Notes: generated by a model from the letters alone, not told the origin. 64,000 nt of DNA from Mucilaginibacter paludis DSM 18603 (GCF_000166195.2 NZ_CM001403.1:558001-622000); one strand, 5' to 3'. Shown: positions 8,089 through 16,930, counted from the stretch's first letter. Program-made: numbers and translations.

Positions 8089-9864
8089 ATGAGTAATTAT
8101 CCTGAATCGTTGATTTATTTTATGTGGCCGTGGCAAGTTTATTATCGTATTTCAGCCCAAACCTCCGCGGAAACTCTTTTTAATAAATTAGATACTGGAT
8201 TGCAGCCAAACGTTTTTTTAATAGGTTTCCTAAAAAAAGATAGACAAGACCGGCTTCCGATCTGCGTAGAGCCTGAAGATATCGATTTTAAACTTTCAGA
8301 GTTCAATGCTTTGACTGAAAGAGCGCGGGAACATTTTAATAAACATGAGCGAAGAGAAATGTTTTATTCGGGGCCGGGGCAACAGGAAGAAATGCATGGC
8401 CGCTTGATTAACGAGACACTTCAATCCGCGCTTGTGGAAATATTAAATCAATCAGAAAACAACAATGGAAAAATTAGTTTCGCCTCAAAGGCTGTAATGA
8501 TCGACGATTTTGAGGTATATGTGATTTTGCAGTTAGATCGGGAGATTTACAAGACCCATGATCATTTGTCTATTGAGAGAAATGATCAGAATTTAAAAAT
8601 TCATACATCGTTGTTATCCACAGTTGTCGAGGTCTATCTTGAAGAAAGAACAAGGACATTGTATTATCCAAACCCAGGGAAAAACTTGAGCGGGGATTCA
8701 CGTATTGCTGATGAACTCTGGAGGGAGGCCGCCCGGACATTCATGTACACCATATCATCGAAAGGCAAAGATTTTTATGGCCTGCATGGCTTATTTGACG
8801 CCTGCAACAAACTTTCGATAGCTAGATATGAAGGAGAGGAAAATCAAGGGTATCTTATTATTTCAGACAAAATGAATGTGCATGTTGAATTATTGACCAC
8901 ATTGGAAGCCCCATTTAATTTTAAAGAGTTCAGGAGAGTGCGAAAACTACTCCAACTTTCAAATGATGAAATCGGTATGGTCTGTAATACAAATAACGTT
9001 TTTGGTTTAGGAAGGATAAGTAATGAATATGATCCAGCACTCGAATCAGTTTTTGTTGTAAGGTTTATAAGTATTCATTGTTGGGATGTATTGCATCACG
9101 GAAAGCCCATTTTACAAATGAGGTATAGTCTGCCCGAATTTCCGCCGGAGACAATTAGTAAGTCTAAATTTTTTTCAGATGCAGAAAGGACCTTTTCTCT
9201 TGCTACTAAAGATGACCTTGAGCATCTTTACGATCTTGCCCTCACCGTTACCAATCAAGCAAAAGGAGCGTTGTTGATAATCAGTAATGATGCTCAAAAT
9301 GAAGCAAAACGTTTAGGCAACCAGTGTTTTCCCTTAATCCCGGAAAAACTAAGTGCAGACACGATCCTGAATTTGACAACAATTGATGGTGGTGTATTGA
9401 TCGATCAACATGGACTTGTGTTTGCTTATGGAGTAATTTTAGATGGAGTCGTGGGCAAAGAGGGTGATTCAGCAAGAGGTTCAAGGTATAATTCAGCTAT
9501 TACTTACCACGAATATAAACGGCAAATATCAGAGGTAATGGTCGTAATTGTATCAGAAGACGGTTCAGTAGATGTTATACCGAATCTGCGGCCGCAGATA
9601 AAGCATTCGGAAATAGAACGGATTATTAGTTTGTTTGAATCAATGGTCAACACTACAGAAAAAAATGTAGGTAATTTCAATCAAATCATGGAATGGTTTC
9701 AAAACAGGCGTTTTTATCTAACAGCTGAAGAATGTGAACGAATTAACAAAGCAAGAATTAAAATTGAGGAGAACTTTGGGATTCAAAATGTAAGAATTGT
9801 TTATGATGATCTTATGCCTAATTCAGAAATGAATACAACCTATTATATAAACGAACACAATTGA
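8089..9864 (+). CDS. Protein with C-terminal DisA-type diadenylate cyclase (DAC) domain and putative N-terminal sensor
   Basis: 591 residues. Residues about 410-505 resemble the DisA_N/DAC fold: TIDGGVLIDQHG with DGG at 433-435 in place of the usual DGA, FAYGVILDG, then RGSRYNSAITYHEY (463-476) in place of the RHR motif, and VMVVIVSEDGSVDVIP. Comparative work by Burroughs and Aravind described DAC domains with varied N-terminal sensor domains in conflict systems; the first 400 residues may be one of these. The altered RHR position leaves catalysis uncertain. It shares a 50-bp divergent promoter region with the CD-NTase. A role in sensing or in second-nucleotide signalling is inference. Confidence 0.7.
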   Translation: MSNYPESLIYFMWPWQVYYRISAQTSAETLFNKLDTGLQPNVFLIGFLKKDRQDRLPICVEPEDIDFKLSEFNALTERAREHFNKHERREMFYSGPGQQEEMHGRLINETLQSALVEILNQSENNNGKISFASKAVMIDDFEVYVILQLDREIYKTHDHLSIERNDQNLKIHTSLLSTVVEVYLEERTRTLYYPNPGKNLSGDSRIADELWREAARTFMYTISSKGKDFYGLHGLFDACNKLSIARYEGEENQGYLIISDKMNVHVELLTTLEAPFNFKEFRRVRKLLQLSNDEIGMVCNTNNVFGLGRISNEYDPALESVFVVRFISIHCWDVLHHGKPILQMRYSLPEFPPETISKSKFFSDAERTFSLATKDDLEHLYDLALTVTNQAKGALLIISNDAQNEAKRLGNQCFPLIPEKLSADTILNLTTIDGGVLIDQHGLVFAYGVILDGVVGKEGDSARGSRYNSAITYHEYKRQISEVMVVIVSEDGSVDVIPNLRPQIKHSEIERIISLFESMVNTTEKNVGNFNQIMEWFQNRRFYLTAEECERINKARIKIEENFGIQNVRIVYDDLMPNSEMNTTYYINEHN

Positions 9865-10053
9865 TTCAATTCTGAGTATAAAAATTTTCATTTGTGAAGT
9901 ACCTGATTTTGCGTATATTTGAGTATAACGTTCTTAATTATTCTATCAGCATCAAAGCGAGTGAAAATGTCGCAAATTTAGGCCATGTCTTATTCGTGGT
10001 CTGTATCGTGATAATAACACATAACTGATTGATAATCAATTGATATAAAGGGT

Positions 10054-10096
10054 AGGTTTAAATCCTGCCATCCCGACAATAGCGATACCAAAGCAA
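10054..10096 (+). repeat. Degenerate direct copy of the tRNA-Pro 3' end (candidate att site)
   Basis: This stretch repeats the T-arm/acceptor end of the tRNA at 10225-10298 and its downstream flank (AATCCTGCCATCCCGAC, then AGCGATACCAAA), with only a few differences. No 5' half of a tRNA is evident before it. Such 3'-end copies are typical right ends of tRNA-targeting elements, so it may mark the right junction of an element lying to the left. Confidence 0.6.
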
Positions 10097-10100
10097 TAAA

Positions 10101-10134
10101 AACCCTTTAAATTGAAAAATTTAAAGGGTTTTAT
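10101..10134 (+). terminator. Intrinsic terminator after the tRNA-Pro fragment
   Basis: A 13-bp perfect stem (AACCCTTTAAATT / AATTTAAAGGGTT) with a GAAA loop, followed by TTAT. It resembles the terminator after the intact tRNA, so the duplication includes downstream DNA. Confidence 0.65.
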
Positions 10135-10224
10135 GCATTCAGCCACTTTGTAACCTGCAAAATATTCTTAGCAAGACTTTTGATAAAGTGATTTTAAATA
10201 TTATCTTTGCCACCCCATAAGGAA

Positions 10225-10298
10225 CGGGATGTAGCGTAGCCCGGTATCGCGCCACATTTGGGATGTGGAGGCCGCAGGTTCGAATCCTGCCATCCCGA
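10225..10298 (+). tRNA. tRNA-Pro (anticodon TGG)
   Basis: 74 nt, no CCA encoded. The acceptor CGGGATG pairs with CATCCCG and is followed by discriminator A. The anticodon stem CCACA/TGTGG encloses the loop TTTGGGA (anticodon TGG). The T stem GCAGG/CCTGC has loop TTCGAAT, and the D arm is GCG...CGC with GG in the loop. Its 3' end is the likely target of the integrase gene 290 bases downstream. Confidence 0.93.
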
Positions 10299-10324
10299 CG
10301 ACAGCGATACCAAATCAAGTCAAA

Positions 10325-10358
10325 AACCCTCTAAATTGTAAGATTTAGGGGGTTTTTT
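10325..10358 (+). terminator. Terminator of tRNA-Pro
   Basis: A 12-bp stem (AACCCTCTAAAT / ATTTAGGGGGTT, one G-T pair) with a 6-base loop and a run of six T. Confidence 0.75.
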
Positions 10359-10588
10359 CATTTATTTTTAAATTTTTCATATCAAAATGCGGCATTGAAT
10401 ATCAAAGTAAAAATGCCCTATTCTGCACCCTGTTTTTTTTTCGTACTATTAACCGATGAATTTTATTAATCAATTGATAATGAAATGCTTATATCTGTTT
10501 TGTGCGTGTTTAGGCCGTTTTGATATTGCGGCTGGGCCCATTGATTCGATAAAAGTATGCCATTGTCATTTAAAACGGGATAAAGTGT

Positions 10589-11827
10589 ATGAAAACAACA
10601 AATTCATTCAGTCTTAACTTTTTTATCAAAAAAGATAAGGCAAGTAAAGGAAACGCGCCGATTTATGTCCGCATTACCGTAAATGGCAAATTTGTAGACA
10701 TGTCATTAAAGCGCCGTGTCAAAATGGACACGTGGGAACAGGACGATCAAAAGGTAACGGGTAACAGCCCTGAAGCCAGGGACATCAAGGAAAAAATTCG
10801 GCAGACAAAAACGGAGATCAATAACGCTTATGATGAACTGCGGTTTAATAAGGAATTGGTCAATGCTGAAGCTATCAAAGCAAAGGTTGAAGGTATTGAC
10901 GAGGAACAAACTACTCTCTTGTGGCTGATGAACTATCATAATACGGAGATCAAAAAGCTACTTGAAGATGGCACAATGAAAAACTATTTCACTACCGAAC
11001 GCTACGTAAAGGAGTTTCTATTAAAGAAGAAAAAGCGTCACGACATTTATCTTTCCCAACTGGATTACAAATTTGTTGTGGATTTTGAAATCTATCTACG
11101 CCAAAGAGAGCCGGATAAAAACCAAAGGCCATGTGCGAACAATACCGTGATGAAACACATTGAACGCTTGCGCAAAATGATTAACATAGCGGTTAAAAAC
11201 GAATGGTTGATTAAAGACCCTTTTTTGCGTTTTGAGCGTAAAATCGTTAATAAAGATCGTGAAGCGCTTGAACTGGAAGAAATTGAAAATATTAAAGGGG
11301 TAAAACTGGATAAAGACGGGCAAAGAATTGTTCGGGACGTTTTTATATTTAGTTGCTACACCGGCTTGTCTTTTGCCGATATGTGTTTATTAAATAATAA
11401 TCATTTAGTAACAGATATTGAGGGCGAAAAGTGGATAGAGATGATCAGGCATAAGACGGCAAATTTTTCCGGCAAGAAATTCTTTGTTTTGCTGCTTCCT
11501 GAAGCTATTGAACTGATAAACAGGTACAGAAATCATCCGATGGCAGGATACACAAAAACGATCTTTCCGGTATTTTCAAATCAGGCTACTAACCGTTATC
11601 TCAAAGCGATTGCTAAAGAGGCAAAGGTTGATAAAAAATTGACCTTTCATATCGCCCGACACACATTTGCTACAACAATTACTTTGGAAAACGGGGTGCC
11701 AATGGAAACTGTATCAGGGATGCTTGGACACGCCAGCTTGCGCACGACACAAATTTACTCCAAAATCAAAAAGAAAAAAGTTAGTAATGATATGAAGGTA
11801 TTGCGGGAACGCTTAAAGCAAGCTTAA
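10589..11827 (+). CDS. int: Tyrosine recombinase/integrase, Bacteroidota conjugative-element type
   Basis: 412 residues. It has an N-terminal arm-binding region (about 1-90), a SAM-like core-binding domain (about 105-215) and the catalytic domain after about 225. Catalytic residues are Lys289, His354 and Arg357 in HIARH, His381 in GHAS and nucleophile Tyr390 in TQIYSK. At the usual first Arg (TGLR) there is Ser261 (CYTGLSFAD), the same substitution known from IntDOT, so activity is likely kept. Position just downstream of the tRNA-Pro 3' end points to site-specific insertion there. The Rpn-type gene starts 4 bases after its stop. Confidence 0.92.
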   Translation: MKTTNSFSLNFFIKKDKASKGNAPIYVRITVNGKFVDMSLKRRVKMDTWEQDDQKVTGNSPEARDIKEKIRQTKTEINNAYDELRFNKELVNAEAIKAKVEGIDEEQTTLLWLMNYHNTEIKKLLEDGTMKNYFTTERYVKEFLLKKKKRHDIYLSQLDYKFVVDFEIYLRQREPDKNQRPCANNTVMKHIERLRKMINIAVKNEWLIKDPFLRFERKIVNKDREALELEEIENIKGVKLDKDGQRIVRDVFIFSCYTGLSFADMCLLNNNHLVTDIEGEKWIEMIRHKTANFSGKKFFVLLLPEAIELINRYRNHPMAGYTKTIFPVFSNQATNRYLKAIAKEAKVDKKLTFHIARHTFATTITLENGVPMETVSGMLGHASLRTTQIYSKIKKKKVSNDMKVLRERLKQA

Positions 11828-11831
11828 AACC

Positions 11832-12626
11832 ATGGCAAAAATAAAAGATAGCAATCGGACAAACCGATACGATAAAATATTCAGGGAGAATATGGAGATC
11901 GCTTTGCCGGGCGTCATCCGGTATCTTTTGGGCTTAGATATTGTCAGCAGTGAAGAAGTACCGGACGAAATACAGCATACAAAGGAACGTAAACCAGACC
12001 TATTGAAAAAGGTCGTAGATGCGGATGGCCGGAATTATATATTACATATAGAATACCAGGCTAAGGCTGATAAAGATATGGTCTATCGGATGGCAGAATA
12101 CAGTATCATGCTGCAATGGAAGTATCGAACGGATATCAAGCAATATGTAGTATTTATCGGTGCCGGCAGTCCTAAGATGACGGAGAGTATTGAAAAAGAG
12201 GATTTTTATTTTAGATATCACTTGCTCTCTCTTTCTTCTGTTGATTACAAAATCTTTCTGAGCGCGAACGAACCGGAAGAAAAATTACTCGCGGTGTTGG
12301 CAGATTTTAAAAATGATGATCCGGTTATCGCGTTAAAAAGTATTTTAACAGAAGTAAAATCATTTGCTAAAAGTGACTTGGCGGAAGATAGATATTTTAA
12401 CCAGTTGCGTATATTGGTACAATTGCGTAACTTAGAAACACAATTTGATGAAGCTATGGAAACAGTAACTAAATTTTTCAAGGAAGAAAAAGACCCGCTG
12501 TATAAAAGAGGTGAAGCAAAAGGCAAAGAAGAAGGCGAACACCTAAAGGCTGTGGCTATCGCCAAAGAACTGAAAAGTGAGGGTTTGGCTAATGACTTTA
12601 TTGCCAAAACAGGGAGTGTAAACTAA
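11832..12626 (+). CDS. Rpn-family PD-(D/E)XK nuclease, C-terminus replaced by IS insertion
   Basis: 264 residues as read. The N-terminal part (NRYDKIFRENMEIALPGVI, KPDLLKKVV...YILHIEYQAK) carries the D...ExQ core of Rpn/transposase_31-type PD-(D/E)XK nucleases. The reading frame ends GSVN 15 bases into the IS256-family element. Joining base 12611 to 14015 restores IAKTTKLSIEEVEKL and a stop at 14048-14050. The lost part is only a short tail, so the protein may still fold and act. Rpn proteins are Ca2+-stimulated DNases linked to recombination and, in some cases, phage defence. Confidence 0.8.
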   Translation: MAKIKDSNRTNRYDKIFRENMEIALPGVIRYLLGLDIVSSEEVPDEIQHTKERKPDLLKKVVDADGRNYILHIEYQAKADKDMVYRMAEYSIMLQWKYRTDIKQYVVFIGAGSPKMTESIEKEDFYFRYHLLSLSSVDYKIFLSANEPEEKLLAVLADFKNDDPVIALKSILTEVKSFAKSDLAEDRYFNQLRILVQLRNLETQFDEAMETVTKFFKEEKDPLYKRGEAKGKEEGEHLKAVAIAKELKSEGLANDFIAKTGSVN

Positions 12627-12661
12627 ACTGTGTCAACTAAAAATAAACTTGTTATTGTTTA

Positions 12662-12710
12662 AGATGTTGAAATGTGGGAAACTCCTTCAGTTTCCCACAT
12701 TTCAACATCT
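12662..12710. terminator. 22-bp perfect hairpin at the transposase stop codon
   Basis: AGATGTTGAAATGTGGGAAA... (12662-12683) pairs perfectly with 12689-12710 around loop CCTTC. It overlaps the transposase stop and probably terminates transcription, insulating the IS from readthrough. Confidence 0.65.
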
Positions 12711-13941
12711 ATCCGTTATTTAGGTGACCAGCTATCCTATCGCCAAACATAATGTAAAGTTGAGATAAAGTCAAACTCCAGTTGTGCATTGGCATTGTCC
12801 ATTTCTCAGAGATATTCTGGACTACCAGATATACCAGCTTTAACAAGGCTGTATCTGATGTGAATGCGCCCTTTGTTTTAGTTACTTTGCGTACCTGGCG
12901 GTGAAAGCCCTCAACCGCGTTAGTTGTGTAGATCACTCTGCGAATGTGTGCATCATACTTAAAAAAAGTTGACAGGTTTTCCCAGTTATTGTACCACGAC
13001 CCGACCGGAACCGGATACTTTTTAGCCCATTTTTCATCCAGGGAAATCAGATTTTCGTAGCCCTGTTCTTTATTAATGGCTTGGTAAACCGGCTTAAGAT
13101 CAGCCATGAATTTCTTCTTGTCTTTCTCGGCAATATAGCGCAAGCTATTACGGATCTGATGAACAACGCAGGTCTGTATCTCCGTTTTTGGAAAGATGGC
13201 TGCTATGGCCTCGGGAAAGCCTTTTAAACCATCTATGCATGCAATTAGCATATCCTGCAAACCACGGTTCTTTAGATCGGTCAAAACCGATAGCCAGAAC
13301 TTAGCGCCTTCGCTTTCTGATAAATACATGCCTAACAGATCCTTTTGCCCACGAAGGGAAACACCAAGAATATTGTAAACAGCCCTGGTAATTACGCCGT
13401 TGCCTTCACGTACTTTATAGTGCATACAGTCCAGGTATACAAATGCATAAACCGATTCCAGTGGCCGCTGCCGCCATTCGTTCATGGCTGGGATAACTTT
13501 GTCTGTAATAGAGGATAAGGTAGTTGCAGAGATATCCATTTGATATATTTCCATGATATGTTTGGAAATATCCCGTGTGCTCAGGCCAAGCCCATACAAG
13601 CCGATTACCTTCTCTTCCAGTTCTTCGGTTATAATCACTTGTCGCTTTGGTAACACTACAGGTTCAAAGCTGCCAGACCGGTCCCGGTTGCTTTGCAGAT
13701 CAAATTCGCCCGAAAGGCTCTTAACTCGTTTCGTGATTTTACCATTAAGGCGATTGGATAAGCCTGCGGCTTTTTCTTCCTGTAGATGGGTTTCTAGCTC
13801 GCCCTCAAGCGCTGCTTCTAAAAAATGTTTCAGTAAAGGCGCAAAGATGCCCTTTTCTCCGTTAAGGGGTTTACCAGCGTACATCCCCTTGATCGCCTCT
13901 CGTTTGAAACTTTCAAAATCGAAATTGTTGTTTTTGTTCAT
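12709..13941 (-). CDS. IS256-family (MULE-type DDE) transposase
   Basis: 410 residues, full length. DDE residues are visible in the blocks VYLDCMHYKV (first Asp), ACIDGLKGFPEAI (second Asp) and the final Glu in TTNAVEGFHRQVRK, with the family's N-terminal region (HLQEEKAAGLSNRLNGKITK, 'LYGLGLSTRDISKH'). It appears intact and the flanking target duplication is perfect, so the insertion is probably recent. Confidence 0.95.
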   Translation of the reverse strand: MNKNNNFDFESFKREAIKGMYAGKPLNGEKGIFAPLLKHFLEAALEGELETHLQEEKAAGLSNRLNGKITKRVKSLSGEFDLQSNRDRSGSFEPVVLPKRQVIITEELEEKVIGLYGLGLSTRDISKHIMEIYQMDISATTLSSITDKVIPAMNEWRQRPLESVYAFVYLDCMHYKVREGNGVITRAVYNILGVSLRGQKDLLGMYLSESEGAKFWLSVLTDLKNRGLQDMLIACIDGLKGFPEAIAAIFPKTEIQTCVVHQIRNSLRYIAEKDKKKFMADLKPVYQAINKEQGYENLISLDEKWAKKYPVPVGSWYNNWENLSTFFKYDAHIRRVIYTTNAVEGFHRQVRKVTKTKGAFTSDTALLKLVYLVVQNISEKWTMPMHNWSLTLSQLYIMFGDRIAGHLNNG

Positions 13942-14080
13942 TCTACTATGTCTAAGTTAAAAATTCTATCCAAATTTTTAACTGACACAGTTCATTTTAC
14001 AGTCTCCCAAAACAACGAAACTATCTATTGAAGAAGTAGAAAAATTATAATCTAATTTCCCCCTAATTAATTTAATACAG

Positions 14081-14106
14081 AAGCCACATATTTATGTGGC
14101 TTTTCT
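14081..14106. terminator. Bidirectional terminator between the Rpn gene tail and the histidine kinase
   Basis: A 10-bp perfect stem AAGCCACATA / TATGTGGCTT with a 2-base loop. T-rich on the plus side and A-rich on the minus side, between the convergent Rpn remnant and kinase genes. Confidence 0.75.
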
Positions 14107-14107
14107 T

Positions 14108-16054
14108 TTATACATCAATGATGGCAGGGAACGTAAAAAAGAATGTGCTTCCTATACCTTCTTTACTTTCGATCCAAAGCTGGCCTTTATTCGCTTTGAT
14201 AAATTCCTTGCTCAACATTAAGCCAATGCCCGTTCCTTTTTCACCTTTTGTTCCATAAGCAATATCAAGGTTAGCTTTTAGGAAAATTTCCTGCTGTGCC
14301 CCGCTTATACCTTTTCCATGATCTTTTACCGAAAAGATAACGATATTCGAGCTTGGTTTATTGATTGCCGCAACTTCTATTTTTCCAGATGGATAACTGA
14401 ATTTGATCGCGTTGGAAAGGAGGTTTCGTATAATAAATTCAAAGTGGTTGATGTCGCCGAATAAGGTCAGATCGTCCGGGGTTGCATCGGTAATGAGAAT
14501 CGATTTATCGCCAGCATGTTTTTGTAAGGCCAAGATATTTTTGGTAATACTGTTTTTAGCATTGAAACTCACCTTTTCGATGTGAATGCCTTTTAGTTGC
14601 GCTTCGCCCCAATTCAGCAAAGCATTGAGAATATCCAGTGAGACTTTACCCTGCTTCCGCATTTCGGAAACCATCACCCGTTGATCTTCTGTTAAATTTT
14701 CATCTTCCAGCACTTCCAATAACTGGGTGATACCACCGATAGGGTTCCTAAGATCGTGACCGATGATCGAAAATAATTTATCTTTGATCAGATTCGATGC
14801 CGCAAGGTTTTTATTTAAACGGGTAGTCTTATAAAAATAAACGCCTACAATCAAAAGAACCAGCAAAATTGCAACTGCGGTAAACAAGCCTTCATTTCGC
14901 TGATACGTCCTTTGCTGGTTGGCTAACTCTAATGCTTCGATGCGAAGCTTTGATTCCGCAAGTTCATAACTACTCTGTAAAACGGCAATTTTATGGCCAA
15001 CATTGGCATTTTGAAGGCTATCCAATAAGCGGTGATGCTTTTCCAAGGCATTCAGTGCATCCGCATAGCGGGATTGTTGACGGTACAGATCAGACAGGCT
15101 CCGATATATCTCCGCCGCTAATTGTTTATGGCCAATTGTATGTGCAATATCCAAGGCGTTTTTTAAATGCTGAATGCTCTGCTCGGCGTCCTTATTTTTA
15201 AGGACATTAGCAATGCCCATGAGTGAACGTGCTTCTTCCTCGTGGAGCCCGTTCGCTTTGGCCTTTACAAGCCCCATCTGATGATAATTTAAGGCTTTTT
15301 GTTTGTCTCCGAGTTGATCGTAAGTTTTACCGGCATTATTTAAGAATGCGATATGCGCTTTGACATGCTGAACCGCACCGGTTTGACTGATACCCTTTTC
15401 GAAATAGTCGGCTGCTTGCTTGTGATTACCCATCTTAGTATGCAAAACGCCTATGCTATTAATGAGTAAGAAATACTCATCTGATAATGGTTTACCTTGG
15501 TTGAATTTTTCTGCCTGTGCATAATCCTGTAAAGCCAGATCTCGGTTTCCGCTCAACTCGTTTAATTCTCCCAGCTTGGTATAGGCTTTAATGATGCCTG
15601 TTGTATTCCTGCTTTTTTGGTATAGTGTCAGGGCATTATGAAGGTATTGGTTACCAAACTTGAAATTCCCTTGCCGTCCTTCCAATAATCCCAGGTTGGC
15701 CGAAGCATCTGCCGAATCTAAAATATCTTTTAAATTATTAAAGATGGCCAATGAACCCTTCTGATATTTTACAGCGAGTTTCAGGTTTCCGTATTTTTCA
15801 TTGATGCGCGCAAACCTGTTCAGCATCCAAGCCTCGCCCAGAGGGTAATTTAAAGACTTTGAGAGTTTCAGACCCTGATTTGCGAAATAAATAGCAGAAT
15901 CGGGTTTTTTATTTTGATAAAAGCTGCTTCGATATTCGTAGCGCCTCAATTTTACACTATCTTCAGATGAAATTTTCACCTCCTTATGGTGCACCTGTCC
16001 GCAGGCGAATAAAGCAGCAAGGCATAAAAACCCAATCGAAGTGGTACATTTCAT
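14108..16054 (-). CDS. TPR-containing sensor histidine kinase (lipoprotein-type signal)
   Basis: 648 residues from the ATG at 16054; the longer frame adds ten residues before a clear signal sequence. The N-terminus MKCTTSIGFLCLAALFAC has a lipobox ending at Cys. Several tetratricopeptide repeats follow (GNLKLAVKYQKGSLAIF, GNHKQAADYFEKG, GDKQKALNYHQMG), then a coiled coil, one membrane helix (TAVAILLVLLIVGVYFY), the H box FSIIGHDLRNPIGG, N box NLLSNAIKFS, and G boxes DHGKGISG and GEKGTGIGLML. It should be a periplasmic-sensing kinase. No response regulator lies next to it, so its partner is elsewhere. Confidence 0.9.
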   Translation of the reverse strand: MKCTTSIGFLCLAALFACGQVHHKEVKISSEDSVKLRRYEYRSSFYQNKKPDSAIYFANQGLKLSKSLNYPLGEAWMLNRFARINEKYGNLKLAVKYQKGSLAIFNNLKDILDSADASANLGLLEGRQGNFKFGNQYLHNALTLYQKSRNTTGIIKAYTKLGELNELSGNRDLALQDYAQAEKFNQGKPLSDEYFLLINSIGVLHTKMGNHKQAADYFEKGISQTGAVQHVKAHIAFLNNAGKTYDQLGDKQKALNYHQMGLVKAKANGLHEEEARSLMGIANVLKNKDAEQSIQHLKNALDIAHTIGHKQLAAEIYRSLSDLYRQQSRYADALNALEKHHRLLDSLQNANVGHKIAVLQSSYELAESKLRIEALELANQQRTYQRNEGLFTAVAILLVLLIVGVYFYKTTRLNKNLAASNLIKDKLFSIIGHDLRNPIGGITQLLEVLEDENLTEDQRVMVSEMRKQGKVSLDILNALLNWGEAQLKGIHIEKVSFNAKNSITKNILALQKHAGDKSILITDATPDDLTLFGDINHFEFIIRNLLSNAIKFSYPSGKIEVAAINKPSSNIVIFSVKDHGKGISGAQQEIFLKANLDIAYGTKGEKGTGIGLMLSKEFIKANKGQLWIESKEGIGSTFFFTFPAIIDV

Positions 16055-16259
16055 AATTAAAGGTAAACATATCTTTAAACGCACTATTGAAATTAAAGTT
16101 CATCACTGATTTATTTACACAATAATTTGAAACAAAAAATCTCTAATAGTCGTTAGATAAACCTACAAGTAGCTATTCGATAGCTTAAAAAGCCTACAGC
16201 CTGCCCGTTCATACGATACGTACCTGGTTCGATAATTTTAATGTCTAAGAAATTTAATA

Positions 16260-16826
16260 ATGATCAAAATTACGAAGGTGCAGTATTTGGCTGCTATAAG
16301 TTTGTTGCTGGTTTTCGCCATTGATGTGTTTACACCCAGTCACTATGTAGTTGACACGCTATATATCTGCTGTATCGTCATTACATTCAAACAAAAAAAG
16401 GAGATCATTGCCGGGTTTACCATTGCGGCCTGCGTACTTATCATGATAAACGCGTTTGTTTTTGATTTAAAGGCTCGTCAGGACATATCCGTTTGGACTA
16501 ATCGGGGCATATCCATATTAGCTATTTTTATAACATCTTCTATTGCTATTCGTTACAGGAAACTTTATCAAGCCAGCATTCTGAAAGAACAAGCGTATTC
16601 AAAAGCTCTGGAAGAATTGTTATTCATGGCTTCTCACCAGGTTAGAAAGCCGGTAGCCAATATATTAGGTTTGATCGAAAATATAGATACTGATTTCGCA
16701 TTGCTTACTCCGGCTGACATTAGCGAACACTGTAAATATCTTCAGGTTTCTGCACTCGAACTGGATAATGTAGTAAAAAATTTGAGCGAATTTTTGGAAA
16801 ACATCGACGGACAAAACCAATTTTAG
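16260..16826 (+). CDS. Membrane protein with histidine-kinase dimerisation/phosphoacceptor domain but no ATPase domain
   Basis: 188 residues. Three hydrophobic segments (about 9-26, 31-65 and 82-98) precede a HisKA-like helix with an H box (LFMASHQVRKPVANILGLIE) and a second helix. The protein ends where a HATPase_c domain would normally begin, and no such domain is encoded downstream before the hairpin at 16881. It could be a truncated kinase or a phosphotransfer/inhibitor partner of another kinase. It is divergent from the TPR kinase across about 200 bases that must hold both promoters. Confidence 0.7.
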   Translation: MIKITKVQYLAAISLLLVFAIDVFTPSHYVVDTLYICCIVITFKQKKEIIAGFTIAACVLIMINAFVFDLKARQDISVWTNRGISILAIFITSSIAIRYRKLYQASILKEQAYSKALEELLFMASHQVRKPVANILGLIENIDTDFALLTPADISEHCKYLQVSALELDNVVKNLSEFLENIDGQNQF

Positions 16827-16880
16827 AAAGCATGGTAATGGCTTAAAAGAGGTTAACCGAAGTTATCGCGCGACCTAAAT

Positions 16881-16930
16881 ACGGCCTTATATCACTTGTG
16901 TCAAGGCCAATACAAGCGATATAGGGCCGT
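16881..16930 (+). terminator. Terminator-like hairpin after the short kinase gene
   Basis: ACGGCCTTATATC.CTTGT pairs with ACAAG.GATATAGGGCCGT (19 of about 20 positions) around a 10-base loop, then TTTCTC. It lies 55 bases after the stop at 16826. The remaining 16931-17016 shows no gene. Confidence 0.5.

Larger units (their letters stand above)
12612..14006 (-). mobile_element. IS256-family insertion sequence (1395 bp) inside the Rpn gene
   Basis: The ends are imperfect inverted repeats of about 33 bp (left GGGAGTGTAAACTAAACTGTG, right end read inward GAGACTGTAAAATGAACTGTG; then TCARYTAAAAAT in both). The 8-bp target duplication CCAAAACA is intact at 12604-12611 and 14007-14014. One transposase gene lies inside on the minus strand. 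Removing the element and one repeat copy restores the Rpn frame. Confidence 0.92.

Noticed and set aside
12662..12710. CRISPR-like or attachment repeat at the perfect 22-bp inverted repeat
   Set aside because: Single copy, inside the IS256 element at the transposase stop; best read as a terminator.
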